This document shows, in pieces, positions 24,949 through 33,554 of a stretch of DNA of 64,000 nucleotides. The notes under the pieces were generated by a model that was given only the letters and a program-made list of their open reading frames with translations, made no database searches and was not told the origin of the DNA. Each line of letters begins with the position of its first letter. The first letter of the stretch is position 1. The DNA is from Deltaproteobacteria bacterium (GTDB taxonomy: Bacteria; UBA10199; JADGCS01), in NCBI GenBank assembly GCA_024233595.1, contig JACKPK010000003.1, positions 1 to 64,000 on the forward strand, written 5' to 3'. Both the position numbers and the translations under genes were made by a program.

Positions 24949-25926
24949 ATGCTGACAAAAGAAGATAAATTAAAAATGTATCACTACTTGGTCCTCACCA
25001 GAACTTTCGAGGATTGGATTTTTTACATTTGTCATAATCAGGATCAAAAAAATCCCATGGTGATCGGAAAAGGTTACCTTTCTACTGGGCAAGAAGCCAT
25101 TTCTGTTGGGGCGTCTTACGCCATGCAAGAAAACGATTGGATGGCACCTTCGCATCGCGATGTGGGAGCACATTTGTTGCGCGGCATGAGCATGAAAGAT
25201 CTTTTATTGCAATACATGGGACGCGAAGGTTCTCCGACCAAAGGTCGTGATGGCAATGTGCATCTTGGAAAATCAGAACTCAAATCGTTGGCTTTTATTT
25301 CGCATATGGGTGCCATGACAGCCCCAGCCAATGGCGTGGCTTTTGCGATGAAGTACAAGGGCGAAAAAAACGCGGTGATTTCATTTTATGGCGACGGGGC
25401 GGCACAGCAAGGGATTGTGCACGAAGCACTGAACTACGCGGCTGTGCAAAAGTTGCCGGTGGTGTTTGTGATCAATAACAACCGTTGGGCCATTTCAACG
25501 CCTGTTTCCACACAAACATCTGTAGAAAATTTAGCAGACCGTGCGGTGGGCTATGGCATGCCGTCATCCATTTGCGAAGGCAATAACGTTTACGAAGTTT
25601 ATGATCATGTTGCTAGCGCCTTAGATAGGGCGCGTGCGGGCGAAGGCCCCAGCATGGTGGAATGCAAAAGCATGCGCATGTCAGGTCATGGCACTTACGA
25701 TATGGCCAAGTATGTTCCCGAAGAAGAGTTTGAAGAGTGGAAGAAAAAAGATCCCATCAAATGGGCGGAGCGCATTTTAAAAGAAGAAGGTTTAGCTGAT
25801 GATGCTTATTTTGAAAAAGTAAAAGCAGACATCAAAGAGCAGCTCAATAAAGACATTGCTGAAGCTGTGAAGCATGAACAGGTGAGGCCGGGGCCACAGG
25901 AATTAGCAGACGTCTATGCAGAATGA
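24949..25926 (+). CDS. pdhA: Pyruvate (or branched-chain 2-oxoacid) dehydrogenase E1 alpha subunit
   Basis: The 325-residue ThDP enzyme subunit has the GDG...NN thiamine-diphosphate motif in SFYGDGAAQQGIVHEALNYAAVQKLPVVFVINNN. Further marks are the upstream GREGSPTKGRDGNVHLG and the phosphorylation-loop-like SMRMSGHGTYD. With E1 beta and E2 it decarboxylates a 2-oxoacid and passes the acyl group to lipoamide. An E3 gene is not in the window. Its stop codon lies in the left arm of a 124-base palindrome before the E1 beta gene. Confidence 0.92.
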   Translation: MLTKEDKLKMYHYLVLTRTFEDWIFYICHNQDQKNPMVIGKGYLSTGQEAISVGASYAMQENDWMAPSHRDVGAHLLRGMSMKDLLLQYMGREGSPTKGRDGNVHLGKSELKSLAFISHMGAMTAPANGVAFAMKYKGEKNAVISFYGDGAAQQGIVHEALNYAAVQKLPVVFVINNNRWAISTPVSTQTSVENLADRAVGYGMPSSICEGNNVYEVYDHVASALDRARAGEGPSMVECKSMRMSGHGTYDMAKYVPEEEFEEWKKKDPIKWAERILKEEGLADDAYFEKVKADIKEQLNKDIAEAVKHEQVRPGPQELADVYAE

Positions 25927-26045
25927 ATTTCTAGGATAAGACATCTCTGCGTTACTCAACAATTTTTAAATCCTCATGTATAAGCCATACACTGCGGTTT
26001 AAAAATTATTGAAAGCCTTGATCTATCTTATCCTAGAAATTCATT
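25922..26045. repeat. Long intergenic palindrome between E1 alpha and E1 beta
   Basis: AATGAATTTCTAGGATAAGA (25922-25941) is the exact reverse complement of 26026-26045, a perfect 20-bp outer stem. An inner stem pairs TCAACAATTTTTAAA with TTTAAAAATTATTGA imperfectly. Between the stems lie the short motifs CTGCGTT and GCCTTGATCT, with ATACACTGCGG in the loop. The same motifs recur in the palindrome at 39127-39231 with different arms. The outer arm covers the E1 alpha stop codon. Confidence 0.85.
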
Positions 26046-26086
26046 TATGAGGTGCTGATTAAATTGGGAAATTATAGGAAGAGATT

Positions 26087-27064
26087 ATGACACGAGAATT
26101 ATTTTACGCTGATGCGATTCGTGAAGCGCTCTTGCAAGAAATGCAGCGTGACGAAAACGTTTATTGTTTTGGGGAAGACATTGGTGATTATGGCGGTGTG
26201 TTTGGCGTGACCATGGGGCTTATTAAAGAAGTGCGACCCATGCAGGTTCGTTCCACACCCTTGTCGGAAGCGGCTATTTTGGGCGAAGCCGTTGGTGCGG
26301 CCATTTACGGGTTACGCCCTGTTCCCGAGATTCAATTTGGTGATTTTATTTCGGTCGCCATGAGTCAGGTTGTCGATCTTATGGCCAGTTATCATTACCG
26401 TGTGGGCACGGCTTTACCGCTCACCATTCGCATTCCCTCTGGTGGCATGTTGCACATTGGTAATTTTCATTCCAATTGTTGGGAAAACTGGTTCACACAT
26501 GTTCCGGGTTTAAAAGTGGTTGTGCCTTCTTGTGCTTACGATGCCAAAGGACTTTTGGTGTCGGCTATTCGCGATAACAACCCTGTTTTGTTTTTTGAGC
26601 AAAAGCGCATGTACCGCGTGATCAAAGACGAAGTGCCTGAAGAGCTTTACGAAGTTCCTTTTGGGCAAGTGCGCGATGTTTGTGATGGTGATGACCTGAC
26701 TATTTTTAGCTACGGCAATATGATTCCTTTGGCCGAAGAAGCAGCACGCGAACTCGAAAAGAAAAAAATCTCGGCAGCTATTGTCGATGTGCGTTCGCTC
26801 TTGCCTTTAGACAAAGACGGCATCATTGAGCGTTTTCGTAGAACCAAAAGAGCCATTGTTTTACACGAAGCGCGTACGTTTAGTGGTTTTGGTGGCGAGA
26901 TCGCCAGTCTTTTGCAAGAAGAGGCCTTTGATGACATGGCGGCTCCTATCATTCGTATTGGTAGTATCCACACGCCTGTGCCCATGAGTCCTAATTTAGA
27001 AAAAGCTTATCTGCCCAGTTTGAATCAAGTTTTAGAAGCGGCTGATAAATTGATGAGGTATTAA
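26087..27064 (+). CDS. pdhB: 2-oxoacid dehydrogenase E1 beta subunit
   Basis: The 325-residue transketolase-like subunit has GEDIGDYGGVFGVTMGL near the N-terminus, STPLSEAAILGEAVGAA, EIQFGDFISVAMSQVVD, and the C-terminal IVDVRSLLPLDKDGI and HEARTFSGFGGEIAS. It forms the ThDP active site together with E1 alpha. The E2 gene follows 3 bases after its stop. The 160-base spacer from E1 alpha is almost entirely a palindrome. Confidence 0.94.
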   Translation: MTRELFYADAIREALLQEMQRDENVYCFGEDIGDYGGVFGVTMGLIKEVRPMQVRSTPLSEAAILGEAVGAAIYGLRPVPEIQFGDFISVAMSQVVDLMASYHYRVGTALPLTIRIPSGGMLHIGNFHSNCWENWFTHVPGLKVVVPSCAYDAKGLLVSAIRDNNPVLFFEQKRMYRVIKDEVPEELYEVPFGQVRDVCDGDDLTIFSYGNMIPLAEEAARELEKKKISAAIVDVRSLLPLDKDGIIERFRRTKRAIVLHEARTFSGFGGEIASLLQEEAFDDMAAPIIRIGSIHTPVPMSPNLEKAYLPSLNQVLEAADKLMRY

Positions 27065-27067
27065 TTT

Positions 27068-28360
27068 ATGACACAACTTTACCTAACCATGCCCCAACCG
27101 GGTGAGACCATTGCTGAGGGCACGATTGTATCTTGGATTGCCAAAGCTGGCGATCAAATCACCGAAGGCCAGGCCGTTGCCGAATTAGAAACAGAAAAAG
27201 CTGTTTTTGAATACGAATCTCCTTTTGAAGGCAAAGTCATCAAGATTGTTCGTGAAGAAGGCGAGCGTGTTCCTGTGGCGCAACCGATTGCCGTGGTAGA
27301 TGTTCCTGCCGAGAAAGCAAAGTTTTACCAAATGATGGGCATTGCCAAATTGGTTGAGGGTGAAGCTATCCCTGAATCCACAGCACCTGCAGCGCAAACA
27401 CAAAAAGCAACAGAGAAAAAAGCGGCGCCAGCACAAAATCAAAAAGCGCAGTCGATGGATTTGTCATCTATTAAAATGTCACCCTATGTCCGTAAGCTCG
27501 CTTTGCAAAACGGTGTTTCGGAATCTGATTTAAAAAGTTTGGCGTCTCAAAATAATGAAGCGCGTGTTTCAAAAGAAGCGATCGAAAAATTAATTGCCGG
27601 CGGTGGAGCTGGTTCTGTTGCGCCACAAGCGGCAAAACAAGCCAGTCGTTCTTTGGATTACACTGCAGAACCGTGCTCGGCCATTCGTATGCGCATTGCG
27701 CAAAACATGGTTGAGTCTAAACAGACTATCCCGCACGCGCACACAGGCATTGCTGTTGATTTAACTGATGTTGTGGCGTTTCGTGAAGCGCATAAAAAAC
27801 AATACAAAGAAGCAACTGGCGAAAACCTTAATTTTCTCACCTTGATTGTGCCAGCCTTGGTCAAGGCCTTAAAAAAGTACCCCGTTATTAATTCCAGTTA
27901 TCATTCCGCAAATGCTAAGGATGAAATTCGTATTTTTAACAAAATCAATTTAGGCGTGGCGGTTGGCTCTGAGCATGGCCTGGTGATTCCTGTTGTTGGC
28001 GATGTGGGGGCTTTGTCGCAAAGAGCGTTCAACACTAATTTAAATGACTTGGTGATGCGAGCGCAGCAAAAGAAACTCAAGCCAGATGATCTTATGGGAT
28101 CCACGCTTATTTTTAATAACTTTGGATTCTTTGGACTCACCATGGGGGTGCAGGTGATTCAATCGCCTTTAGCAGCAACCTTGGGAATGAGTGCGATCGA
28201 AAAACGTGTTGTGCCTGTTGGGGATGCCATTGGCATTCGCACCATGTCTGACATCATCATTTCTTTTGATCACCGCGCTATGGATGGACGCGAAACGGGC
28301 ATGTTCTTAAGTGATCTTAAAAAAGAAATCGAAACGCTGAGCTTAAGAAAATTTTGGTGA
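27068..28360 (+). CDS. pdhC: Dihydrolipoamide acyltransferase (E2) of a 2-oxoacid dehydrogenase complex
   Basis: The 430-residue protein has a single N-terminal lipoyl domain with the modified Lys in ETEKAVFEYES. An Ala/Gln/Lys-rich linker, a peripheral-subunit-binding domain (MSPYVRKLALQNGVSESDLKSLASQ...SKEAIEKL, about 135-175) and a C-terminal catalytic domain ending in SFDHRAMDGRETG, the HxxxDG active site, follow in order. It is the core subunit of the complex with the two upstream E1 genes. One lipoyl domain is usual for this class. Confidence 0.94.
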   Translation: MTQLYLTMPQPGETIAEGTIVSWIAKAGDQITEGQAVAELETEKAVFEYESPFEGKVIKIVREEGERVPVAQPIAVVDVPAEKAKFYQMMGIAKLVEGEAIPESTAPAAQTQKATEKKAAPAQNQKAQSMDLSSIKMSPYVRKLALQNGVSESDLKSLASQNNEARVSKEAIEKLIAGGGAGSVAPQAAKQASRSLDYTAEPCSAIRMRIAQNMVESKQTIPHAHTGIAVDLTDVVAFREAHKKQYKEATGENLNFLTLIVPALVKALKKYPVINSSYHSANAKDEIRIFNKINLGVAVGSEHGLVIPVVGDVGALSQRAFNTNLNDLVMRAQQKKLKPDDLMGSTLIFNNFGFFGLTMGVQVIQSPLAATLGMSAIEKRVVPVGDAIGIRTMSDIIISFDHRAMDGRETGMFLSDLKKEIETLSLRKFW

Positions 28361-28368
28361 AGACCTGC

Positions 28369-29907
28369 TCACTCTTTGTGAGCCTTGATCAATCCTTTAA
28401 AGCTGGCGTTCGGCCAGAGTTCAAAGTCTTTTAGATTTTTTGTGTAGAAGGCAAAGTTGTTCTCGTACCAAAGCGGAGCGTAGGGAAAATCATCAAAAGA
28501 GATCCTTTGGATTTTTTGATAAAGTGTTTTGTATTTTTCGGGATCCAATTCTTGATCTGCTTGTTCTAGCAGTTGATCCAAATTTTTATTGATGTAGCTG
28601 CCGCGATTGCCGCCATTGGGTGGGACCATGCGGCTGTGAAAAATGTAATCGTAAATGGCGGGATCCGTGATGCCAACCCAGGTCAGGGTGTACAGATCAA
28701 AATCGCCTTGGCGGATGTCTCTAAAAAAAGTGCCAAACTCGTAGGATTCCACGTTCACTTCAATGCCAACTTTTCTGAGCTCTTCGGCAATCAGAAGCGC
28801 GATTTCGACCCGTTCTTTATTAGAAGAGGTTTTGTAAGTGAGCTTAAAGCGTGGCAAGGGCCCGTTGCCGTCCGGGTCTGTTAAACCGGCTTGGTCTAAA
28901 AGTTTTTTAGCTTGGTTTAAGTTTTGCTGTAAGGGCTTGAGTGTTTTGTTAAACACCCAATGGGCGGGGCTCAAAACCGAAGTGGCTGGTTCTGCCATGC
29001 TCATGAGTTTGTAAGTGATGAGTTTGCTGACTGGCAATGCCAAGGCAATGGCTTTACGCACGGCTGTTTTATTTAAAGGCGAGCGATTGAGATTGAAGGC
29101 CATGTAATTAAAATTGACTCCGGGAACGCTGCTAAAGTCGAGTTGCTGTTCTTTTTTGACGGCGGGAATTAAATTGTAAGGCACGTTATTTTGCAAAATG
29201 TCGATGCGGCCTTTTATGAGTTCAAAGGTGCGTAAGGTGTGATCTTGTAGCACTCGGAAGATCAAATGATCGGATTTTGCTTTTTCTGAAAAATGCTTTT
29301 CAAATTTATTGAGCGTGATGTTGTTCATGCTGCTCTCTTGCGGCGCAAAGGCAAAAGGGCCGGTGCCGTAAAGCATGGAATCTTTAAGGGTGTTGTTGGC
29401 GGTTTTTTCGGCCTGCTCTTTTGTGAAAATGGGCAAGGCCATGCGGGTTAAGAAAGAGCTTTGAGGTTCTTTTAAGATAAAAGTGATGTGGTTAGCATCT
29501 GGGGTTTTGATTGCCGAAATATTTTTGGCAAGATCGGGCCCAAAAGGTGAGCGGTTGTCTTTGTTCATGTAAGATTTGTAGCTTGCTTTGATGTCTGTGC
29601 TTGTTAGTTTTTTTCCGTTGTGAAAGAAGACATCGCTACGAAGTTGGAACTCGTATTTTGTTGGAGTGACAATTTTATAAGACTGAGCAAGGTCAGGCAC
29701 AAGATTAAGACTTTTGTCTGTTTTGACCAAGCCGTTAAAAACAAGGTGATTGATTTTTTGAGCTAGCGCGTTTGTGGCAATGCGAGGGTCTAGATTTTGC
29801 GGGTGCGCTTCGATGCCAATGATGATGGTGTTCTTGGGCGTGTTTGTGTTTGGATTGCACGAAAACAAACACAAAAGGCAGGCAAACAGGGCGAAGACTT
29901 TATTCAT
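28369..29907 (-). CDS. Oligopeptide/dipeptide-type solute-binding lipoprotein (SBP family 5)
   Basis: I place the start at ATG 29907 (MNKVFALFACLLCLFSCNPN), a lipoprotein signal with lipobox ending FSC, giving 512 residues; a longer frame adds 12 residues. The mature protein shows the family-5 signature GIEAHPQNLDPRIATNALAQKINHLVFNGLVKTD and later FNLNRSPLNKTAVRKAIALALP. Such proteins deliver peptides, nickel or other solutes to ABC importers, but no permease genes are adjacent, so it is an orphan binding protein here. It is convergent with the E2 gene. Confidence 0.85.
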   Translation of the reverse strand: MNKVFALFACLLCLFSCNPNTNTPKNTIIIGIEAHPQNLDPRIATNALAQKINHLVFNGLVKTDKSLNLVPDLAQSYKIVTPTKYEFQLRSDVFFHNGKKLTSTDIKASYKSYMNKDNRSPFGPDLAKNISAIKTPDANHITFILKEPQSSFLTRMALPIFTKEQAEKTANNTLKDSMLYGTGPFAFAPQESSMNNITLNKFEKHFSEKAKSDHLIFRVLQDHTLRTFELIKGRIDILQNNVPYNLIPAVKKEQQLDFSSVPGVNFNYMAFNLNRSPLNKTAVRKAIALALPVSKLITYKLMSMAEPATSVLSPAHWVFNKTLKPLQQNLNQAKKLLDQAGLTDPDGNGPLPRFKLTYKTSSNKERVEIALLIAEELRKVGIEVNVESYEFGTFFRDIRQGDFDLYTLTWVGITDPAIYDYIFHSRMVPPNGGNRGSYINKNLDQLLEQADQELDPEKYKTLYQKIQRISFDDFPYAPLWYENNFAFYTKNLKDFELWPNASFKGLIKAHKE

Positions 29908-29992
29908 GTCTTGATTTTTAGCAGGGGTTTTGCAGTAGCTCAAGCAAACAAGAAAAGGTTACCAAATAAAGGTGTGTATTTTGGGGGTGTGT

Positions 29993-31357
29993 GTGAAAAA
30001 GTTGGGCATTGGTTTTATTTCTTTTTTTATTCTCATGGTTTCTTCTTCGTTTGTCTTGGCAAGCGCCGATGCCATCATCAAGCCGTATCAAAAGCAAGGC
30101 ATTAGCATCACTGTGCACGCAGTTGATTTGCAAACAGGCAAATCTCTTATGTCTGTTGCCAGTCAAAAGCCGATGAATCCGGCGTCTACCATGAAGGTTT
30201 TAACGTCGGTGGCAGCGCTTAAACATTTGGGTGGTTCTTATCAGTATCAAACAGAATTGGGAACAGATCGCTATTCTCGTGGCGTCATTGGTCATCTTTA
30301 TGTGAAGGGCGCTGGTGATCCTTCCATGGTGGAAGAGCGTTTGTGGCGCATTGCAAAAGATCTAGCGGTCAGGGGTGTTAAAAAAATCGAAGGCGATATC
30401 ATCATTGACGAGAGTTATTTTGATGGCAAAGATTTTAAAGGTCGCGATGAAGACAGTAGCCGCGCTTACAATGCTGAAATATCTGCGTTTGCTGTTAATT
30501 TTAATAGCTTTGCTGTGGTGGCCAAAAATTATGGTGGCGAGCTTGCTGTTCACATTGATCCACCAACAGATTATTTTGAATTTAAAAGTTTGGTGAAGGC
30601 TTCTGGAAATTCTTTGTCTGTGGAACGTGATTTTAAAAATGGCAAAGAGCACGTGGTGGCTCGTGGTGGTGTGTCGAACGAAAAAATAAAATACGCCAAC
30701 GCGGATAACCCTTTGCAGTATTCGGGAACAACATTGGCATGGGTGATTCGCCAACAAGGGATTGAGTTTAACGGTAAAATCAAACGGGGAACTTACGCGG
30801 CAAAAAAACGATTGGTTAAAGATAAAAGCAAGCCCTTGTCTTTAATATTAAGAGACCTAAATAAATTTTCGAACAACTTCACTGCCGAGATGATTGTGAA
30901 AACCATTGGTGCCTTTCACGGCGGGGTGCCAGGTTCCACAGAAAAGGGAGCGGTCGCCTTGCGTCGCTTGGTGGAAAGTTACGGCGTGGCTCAGGGAGAG
31001 TACGCTGTGTTCAATGGCTCGGGTTTGTCTCGGCGTAATCGTTTGTCGGCACACACGCTCACCACTTTGCTCGACAAAGCTTATGACGACAACAGCATTC
31101 GCAGTGATTTTATGGCGAGTCTTGCCATTGCGGGAACAGACGGCACCTTGGGCAATCGCTTTAAAAACCCCGTTCTCAAGGGCAATGTCAAAGCCAAAAC
31201 AGGAACGCTTCACGATGTTTCGACACTGGCTGGGTACATCAAATCCAAATCAGGCAAGATGATTGCGTTTGCGATCTTGGTGAATGGCCCTGGCGCGGGT
31301 GGTGGTGGCTATTACCAAATGCAAGAGAAGATCATGCTGGAGCTTTATCGGCAGTAG
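29993..31357 (+). CDS. dacB: D-alanyl-D-alanine carboxypeptidase/endopeptidase, PBP4 (DacB) type
   Basis: The likely start is GTG 29993 (MKKLGIGFISFF...), giving a signal peptide with cleavage near FVLAS-A and 454 residues; the frame is open from 29972. Catalytic motifs are the SxxK in NPASTMKVL, SGLSRRN (SxN) and KAKTGTLHD (KTG). The long insertion between the first and second motifs is typical of the S13/PBP4 class. It trims or cuts peptidoglycan peptides in the periplasm. It diverges from the solute-binding lipoprotein gene. Confidence 0.92.
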   Translation: MKKLGIGFISFFILMVSSSFVLASADAIIKPYQKQGISITVHAVDLQTGKSLMSVASQKPMNPASTMKVLTSVAALKHLGGSYQYQTELGTDRYSRGVIGHLYVKGAGDPSMVEERLWRIAKDLAVRGVKKIEGDIIIDESYFDGKDFKGRDEDSSRAYNAEISAFAVNFNSFAVVAKNYGGELAVHIDPPTDYFEFKSLVKASGNSLSVERDFKNGKEHVVARGGVSNEKIKYANADNPLQYSGTTLAWVIRQQGIEFNGKIKRGTYAAKKRLVKDKSKPLSLILRDLNKFSNNFTAEMIVKTIGAFHGGVPGSTEKGAVALRRLVESYGVAQGEYAVFNGSGLSRRNRLSAHTLTTLLDKAYDDNSIRSDFMASLAIAGTDGTLGNRFKNPVLKGNVKAKTGTLHDVSTLAGYIKSKSGKMIAFAILVNGPGAGGGGYYQMQEKIMLELYRQ

Positions 31358-31420
31358 GGGAGCGGTGATGATAGAGGGAGGCGAGGTTACTGGATTTGGA
31401 TCCTAACCCTTCAAAGGTGG

Positions 31421-31488
31421 GTAGTGGTCGCTCGAGAGCGACCATAATTTTGGTGTGATTTTCTTGGCCGCTCGCGAGCGGCCACTAC
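31421..31488. repeat. GTAGTGG double-hairpin repeat, copy 1
   Basis: The unit is bounded by inverted GTAGTGG/CCACTAC. It consists of two hairpins, GGTCGCTC-GAGCGACC and GGCCGCTC-GAGCGGCC, joined by an AT-rich linker AATTTTGGTGTGATTTTC. Related copies lie at 35852-35918 and, inverted, 39403-39490. Confidence 0.85.
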
Positions 31489-31541
31489 TACGGGGAACCA
31501 AGAAGGTGCCTGACAAATTTCGTGAAAAATCGTCTGCCCAC

Positions 31542-31589
31542 TTTACCATTTAATATTACCAATTGTAATTACCAATTATAAATGGTAAA
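31542..31589. promoter_or_regulatory. Nested palindrome/direct-repeat operator before the AbrB-PIN pair
   Basis: TTTACCATTTA (31542-31552) is inverted as TAAATGGTAAA (31579-31589). Between them ATTACCAATT is repeated directly with a 13-base period. The region ends 7 bases before the antitoxin ATG, where VapB/AbrB-type antitoxins normally bind to repress their own operon. Confidence 0.7.
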
Positions 31590-31596
31590 ATAAGCC

Positions 31597-31887
31597 ATGG
31601 CTTTGTCTGTTTCTGAACAAAAACAAAAATTGTTAAAAATCGACCGTCTTGGGCGCATTGTCATCCCTCATGATTTGCGCGAGCATCTTAATTTACAGCC
31701 TGGTTCCAAATTAGAATTATTTTTAGAGCAAGACGATCGCATTGTGCTCAAGGTGGTTGCAGAACGGCCTGAAACAACCCGGCAAAATGGTGTGTTGGTG
31801 ATTCAGGGCGAGTTATCGCAAGAAGCGGTCAAGGAGACCACTGAACGGGTTCGGGAAGAGCGTATCAAAGATTTGAGTGGTTTGTGA
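31597..31887 (+). CDS. AbrB/SpoVT-family antitoxin (VapB type)
   Basis: This 96-residue protein has a swapped-hairpin AbrB-type DNA-binding domain at about residues 12-50 (IDRLGRIVIPHDLREHLNLQPGSKLELF). A C-terminal charged tail (GELSQEAVKETTERVREERIKDL) is presumably the toxin-binding part. The stop overlaps the start of the PIN toxin gene in a GTGA arrangement. The nested repeats at 31542-31589 immediately upstream are a probable operator. Confidence 0.88.
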   Translation: MALSVSEQKQKLLKIDRLGRIVIPHDLREHLNLQPGSKLELFLEQDDRIVLKVVAERPETTRQNGVLVIQGELSQEAVKETTERVREERIKDLSGL

Positions 31888-32327
31888 AAAATTACCTGTT
31901 TGACACTTCTGTCATTGTGGCTGCTTCAATTGCGGCCCACCCTCATCACAATGTTGCTAGGCCTTGGCTGGCAAAGGTTTTGTCTCAAAAAATCACGGGG
32001 CATTTGGCATCGCACGCTTTGGCTGAAATTTATGCGGTGCTGACACGGCTTCCTTTAACGCCAGCCTTGGCACCTGATTTTGTGAAAGAGTTTTTATTTT
32101 CTGAAATCATCTCGGCATTCACGATCGTTGATTTATCGACCAAAGATTACCGAGACTGCGTAAAAATAGCGGCCAAGCTTAATTTAAAAGGCGGTGCCTT
32201 TTACGATCTTTTGCATTGGCAGGCTTGTCTTAAAAAAAATATCAATCACCTGCTGACTTTTAATCTGAAGGACTTTCAGCGCTTTTCGGACATGGAACCA
32301 GGCCCAAAGATTGTGGTTCCGGAGTGA
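31884..32327 (+). CDS. vapC: PIN-domain ribonuclease toxin (VapC-like), second copy
   Basis: This 147-residue PIN protein has D7 in LFDTSV, E48 in HALAEIY, D108 in FYDLLHW and D130 near NLKDF, the usual metal-binding set. It starts with GTG overlapping the antitoxin stop. It is a standard VapBC-type toxin, not closely similar to the PIN toxin at 1095-1475. A hairpin at 32329-32366 follows the stop directly. Confidence 0.88.
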   Translation: MKNYLFDTSVIVAASIAAHPHHNVARPWLAKVLSQKITGHLASHALAEIYAVLTRLPLTPALAPDFVKEFLFSEIISAFTIVDLSTKDYRDCVKIAAKLNLKGGAFYDLLHWQACLKKNINHLLTFNLKDFQRFSDMEPGPKIVVPE

Positions 32328-32328
32328 A

Positions 32329-32366
32329 ACGGGAACTCAGAAATTATTTTATTTCTAAATTCCCGT
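32329..32366. terminator. Hairpin between convergent vapC and hsp20
   Basis: ACGGGAA (32329-32335) pairs with TTCCCGT (32360-32366), and AGAAA with TTTCT inside it. The hairpin lies between two convergent genes and could serve both strands, but it lacks a clear U-tract. Confidence 0.45.
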
Positions 32367-32382
32367 CTTGATTCAACGATTT

Positions 32383-32829
32383 TTACTTAACCGACACATC
32401 GATTTTTTTAGGTTTGGCCGCTTCTTTTTTGCCGATTTTGATGTGCAAAATGCCATTCACGTATTCGGCATTTACTTTTTCGGTGTCTGCGGTTTCAGGC
32501 AAGCTGAATGATCGTGCGAAGGTGCCATATTCACGTTCCACGCGGTGGTAATTTTTGGCTTTGTCTTCATTGATGCTTTTGCGCTCGCCTTTGATCGAGA
32601 GCACGCCGTCTTCGACATGCACATCAAAATTTTCTTTGTTTAAACCAGGGGCTTCCATATCAAAGTAAAAGCCTTCTGGGTCTTCGTGAATATCAACTAC
32701 TGGCAACCAAGAGGCGCGCAGATTGGTTGATTTGTTTTGGTTAAGAGAACGATGGCGATCAAAGATGCGGCCCATATCGTCTTCTAGATTTGCTAATGTT
32801 TCAAATGGATCCCATTTTGTTAAATACAT
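32383..32829 (-). CDS. Small heat-shock protein of the Hsp20/alpha-crystallin family
   Basis: I start at ATG 32829 (MYLTKWDPFETLANLEDDMGRIF), preceded by a GGAGG ribosome site on the minus strand at about 32835-32839, giving 148 residues; the frame is open 51 bases further upstream. The alpha-crystallin domain covers about residues 45-140: ENFDVHVEDGVLSIKGER, REYGTFARSFSLPE and the C-terminal GILHIKIGKKE. It is an ATP-independent holdase chaperone. No obvious heat-shock element is visible upstream, which is repeat-rich. Confidence 0.92.
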   Translation of the reverse strand: MYLTKWDPFETLANLEDDMGRIFDRHRSLNQNKSTNLRASWLPVVDIHEDPEGFYFDMEAPGLNKENFDVHVEDGVLSIKGERKSINEDKAKNYHRVEREYGTFARSFSLPETADTEKVNAEYVNGILHIKIGKKEAAKPKKIDVSVK

Positions 32830-32908
32830 AAACACCTCCAAGTTTTTAAAATGTGTGGCAGCTTTTCTGCCCATGCTCAAAAATTAAGAGCAGATTTTTT
32901 GGTGTCAA

Positions 32909-33011
32909 CCCCTCGACTCACTTCGTTCGCTCGGTGCAGGCCCCTGGACTGACTTCGTTCGCTCAGCGTGAACTTACGGAGTGAATCGAGGTCTCCGGGC
33001 TTTTCGAGGGG
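32909..33011. repeat. Composite palindrome with GACT(C/G)ACTTCGTTCGCTC units
   Basis: The outer arms CCCCTCGA (32909-32916) and TCGAGGGG (33004-33011) are complementary. Inside are two direct copies of GACTSACTTCGTTCGCTC (32915-32932 and 32947-32964) and a diverged inverted copy near 32970-32992. It fills much of the gap upstream of hsp20. Confidence 0.75.
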
Positions 33012-33081
33012 CTTTCAAAACAAATACCTTTTTCGATTTATGCTTAGCGTCAAACCGCAAGAGCCTAAATACCGGTAATTT

Positions 33082-33524
33082 CGCAGGGTTTTTTTAGGCA
33101 CAAAGCCTTGACTGTCATGATTTATACCCTGAGTTTTTGACGTGTTTTGACAAGTTATCGAAATCACGTTGGTTCCGATGCTTTGTCTTTTATATATCGG
33201 TTTTTTCGATATGTTGTTTAGGAATTTTCTATTTCCAACTCGTGGCCTGACTGCTCATAATAAGAGTCTGAATAAAAAAGATCCGCAATAAGTAAGGAGG
33301 AGACTCAGATGTATAGAACCGATCGTTATTTTGGAAAGAATGATAACAAGAAGAATTTTTTTGGTGAGGATGACTACATTGACATCAAGAGTGGTAACGT
33401 AAAAACCACGGATTTAGAGTTTGAGGATTTATCTCCAGAAAACAGCCATCACAAAAATGAAGACAGCGATTCGCCTTCATGATCTCCTAAAAACGTGTCA
33501 AAACGATTCCTAAAAAACCCTGCG
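33082..33524. repeat. Inverted repeats flanking the 57-residue gene
   Basis: CGCAGGGTTTTTTTAGG (33082-33098) is the reverse complement, apart from one base in the T-run, of CCTAAAAAACCCTGCG (33509-33524). Between them lie about 200 bases of AT-rich leader with a palindrome ATATCG/CGATAT (33194-33212), and the small gene at 33309-33482. The right repeat is part of the terminator stem. Confidence 0.55.
33309..33482 (+). CDS. Small acidic hypothetical protein (57 residues)
   Basis: ATG 33309 is preceded by a very strong Shine-Dalgarno, AAGGAGGAG (33294-33302), and the frame closes at TGA 33480-33482. The product begins MYRTDRYFGKNDNKKNFFGEDDYIDIK and ends in an acidic tail rich in Asp, Glu and Ser (EFEDLSPENSHHKNEDSDSPS). 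There is no signal peptide, membrane segment or family I recognise. A terminator follows at 33512-33549, so it is a stand-alone transcription unit with a roughly 200-base leader. Confidence 0.7.
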   Translation: MYRTDRYFGKNDNKKNFFGEDDYIDIKSGNVKTTDLEFEDLSPENSHHKNEDSDSPS

Positions 33525-33549
33525 GCCGGTCAAGCCGTGGGGTTTTTTT
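33512..33549 (+). terminator. Factor-independent terminator of the small acidic gene
   Basis: AACCC-T-GCGGC (33516-33526) pairs with GCCG-T-GGGGTT (33534-33544), followed by a run of T (to 33549). It lies about 30 bases past the stop codon. Confidence 0.75.
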
Positions 33550-33554
33550 ATTAA

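Noticed and set aside
33170..33185. Sigma-54-like TTGG...GC before the 57-residue gene
   Set aside because: GG and GC are only seven bases apart, incompatible with sigma-54 spacing.
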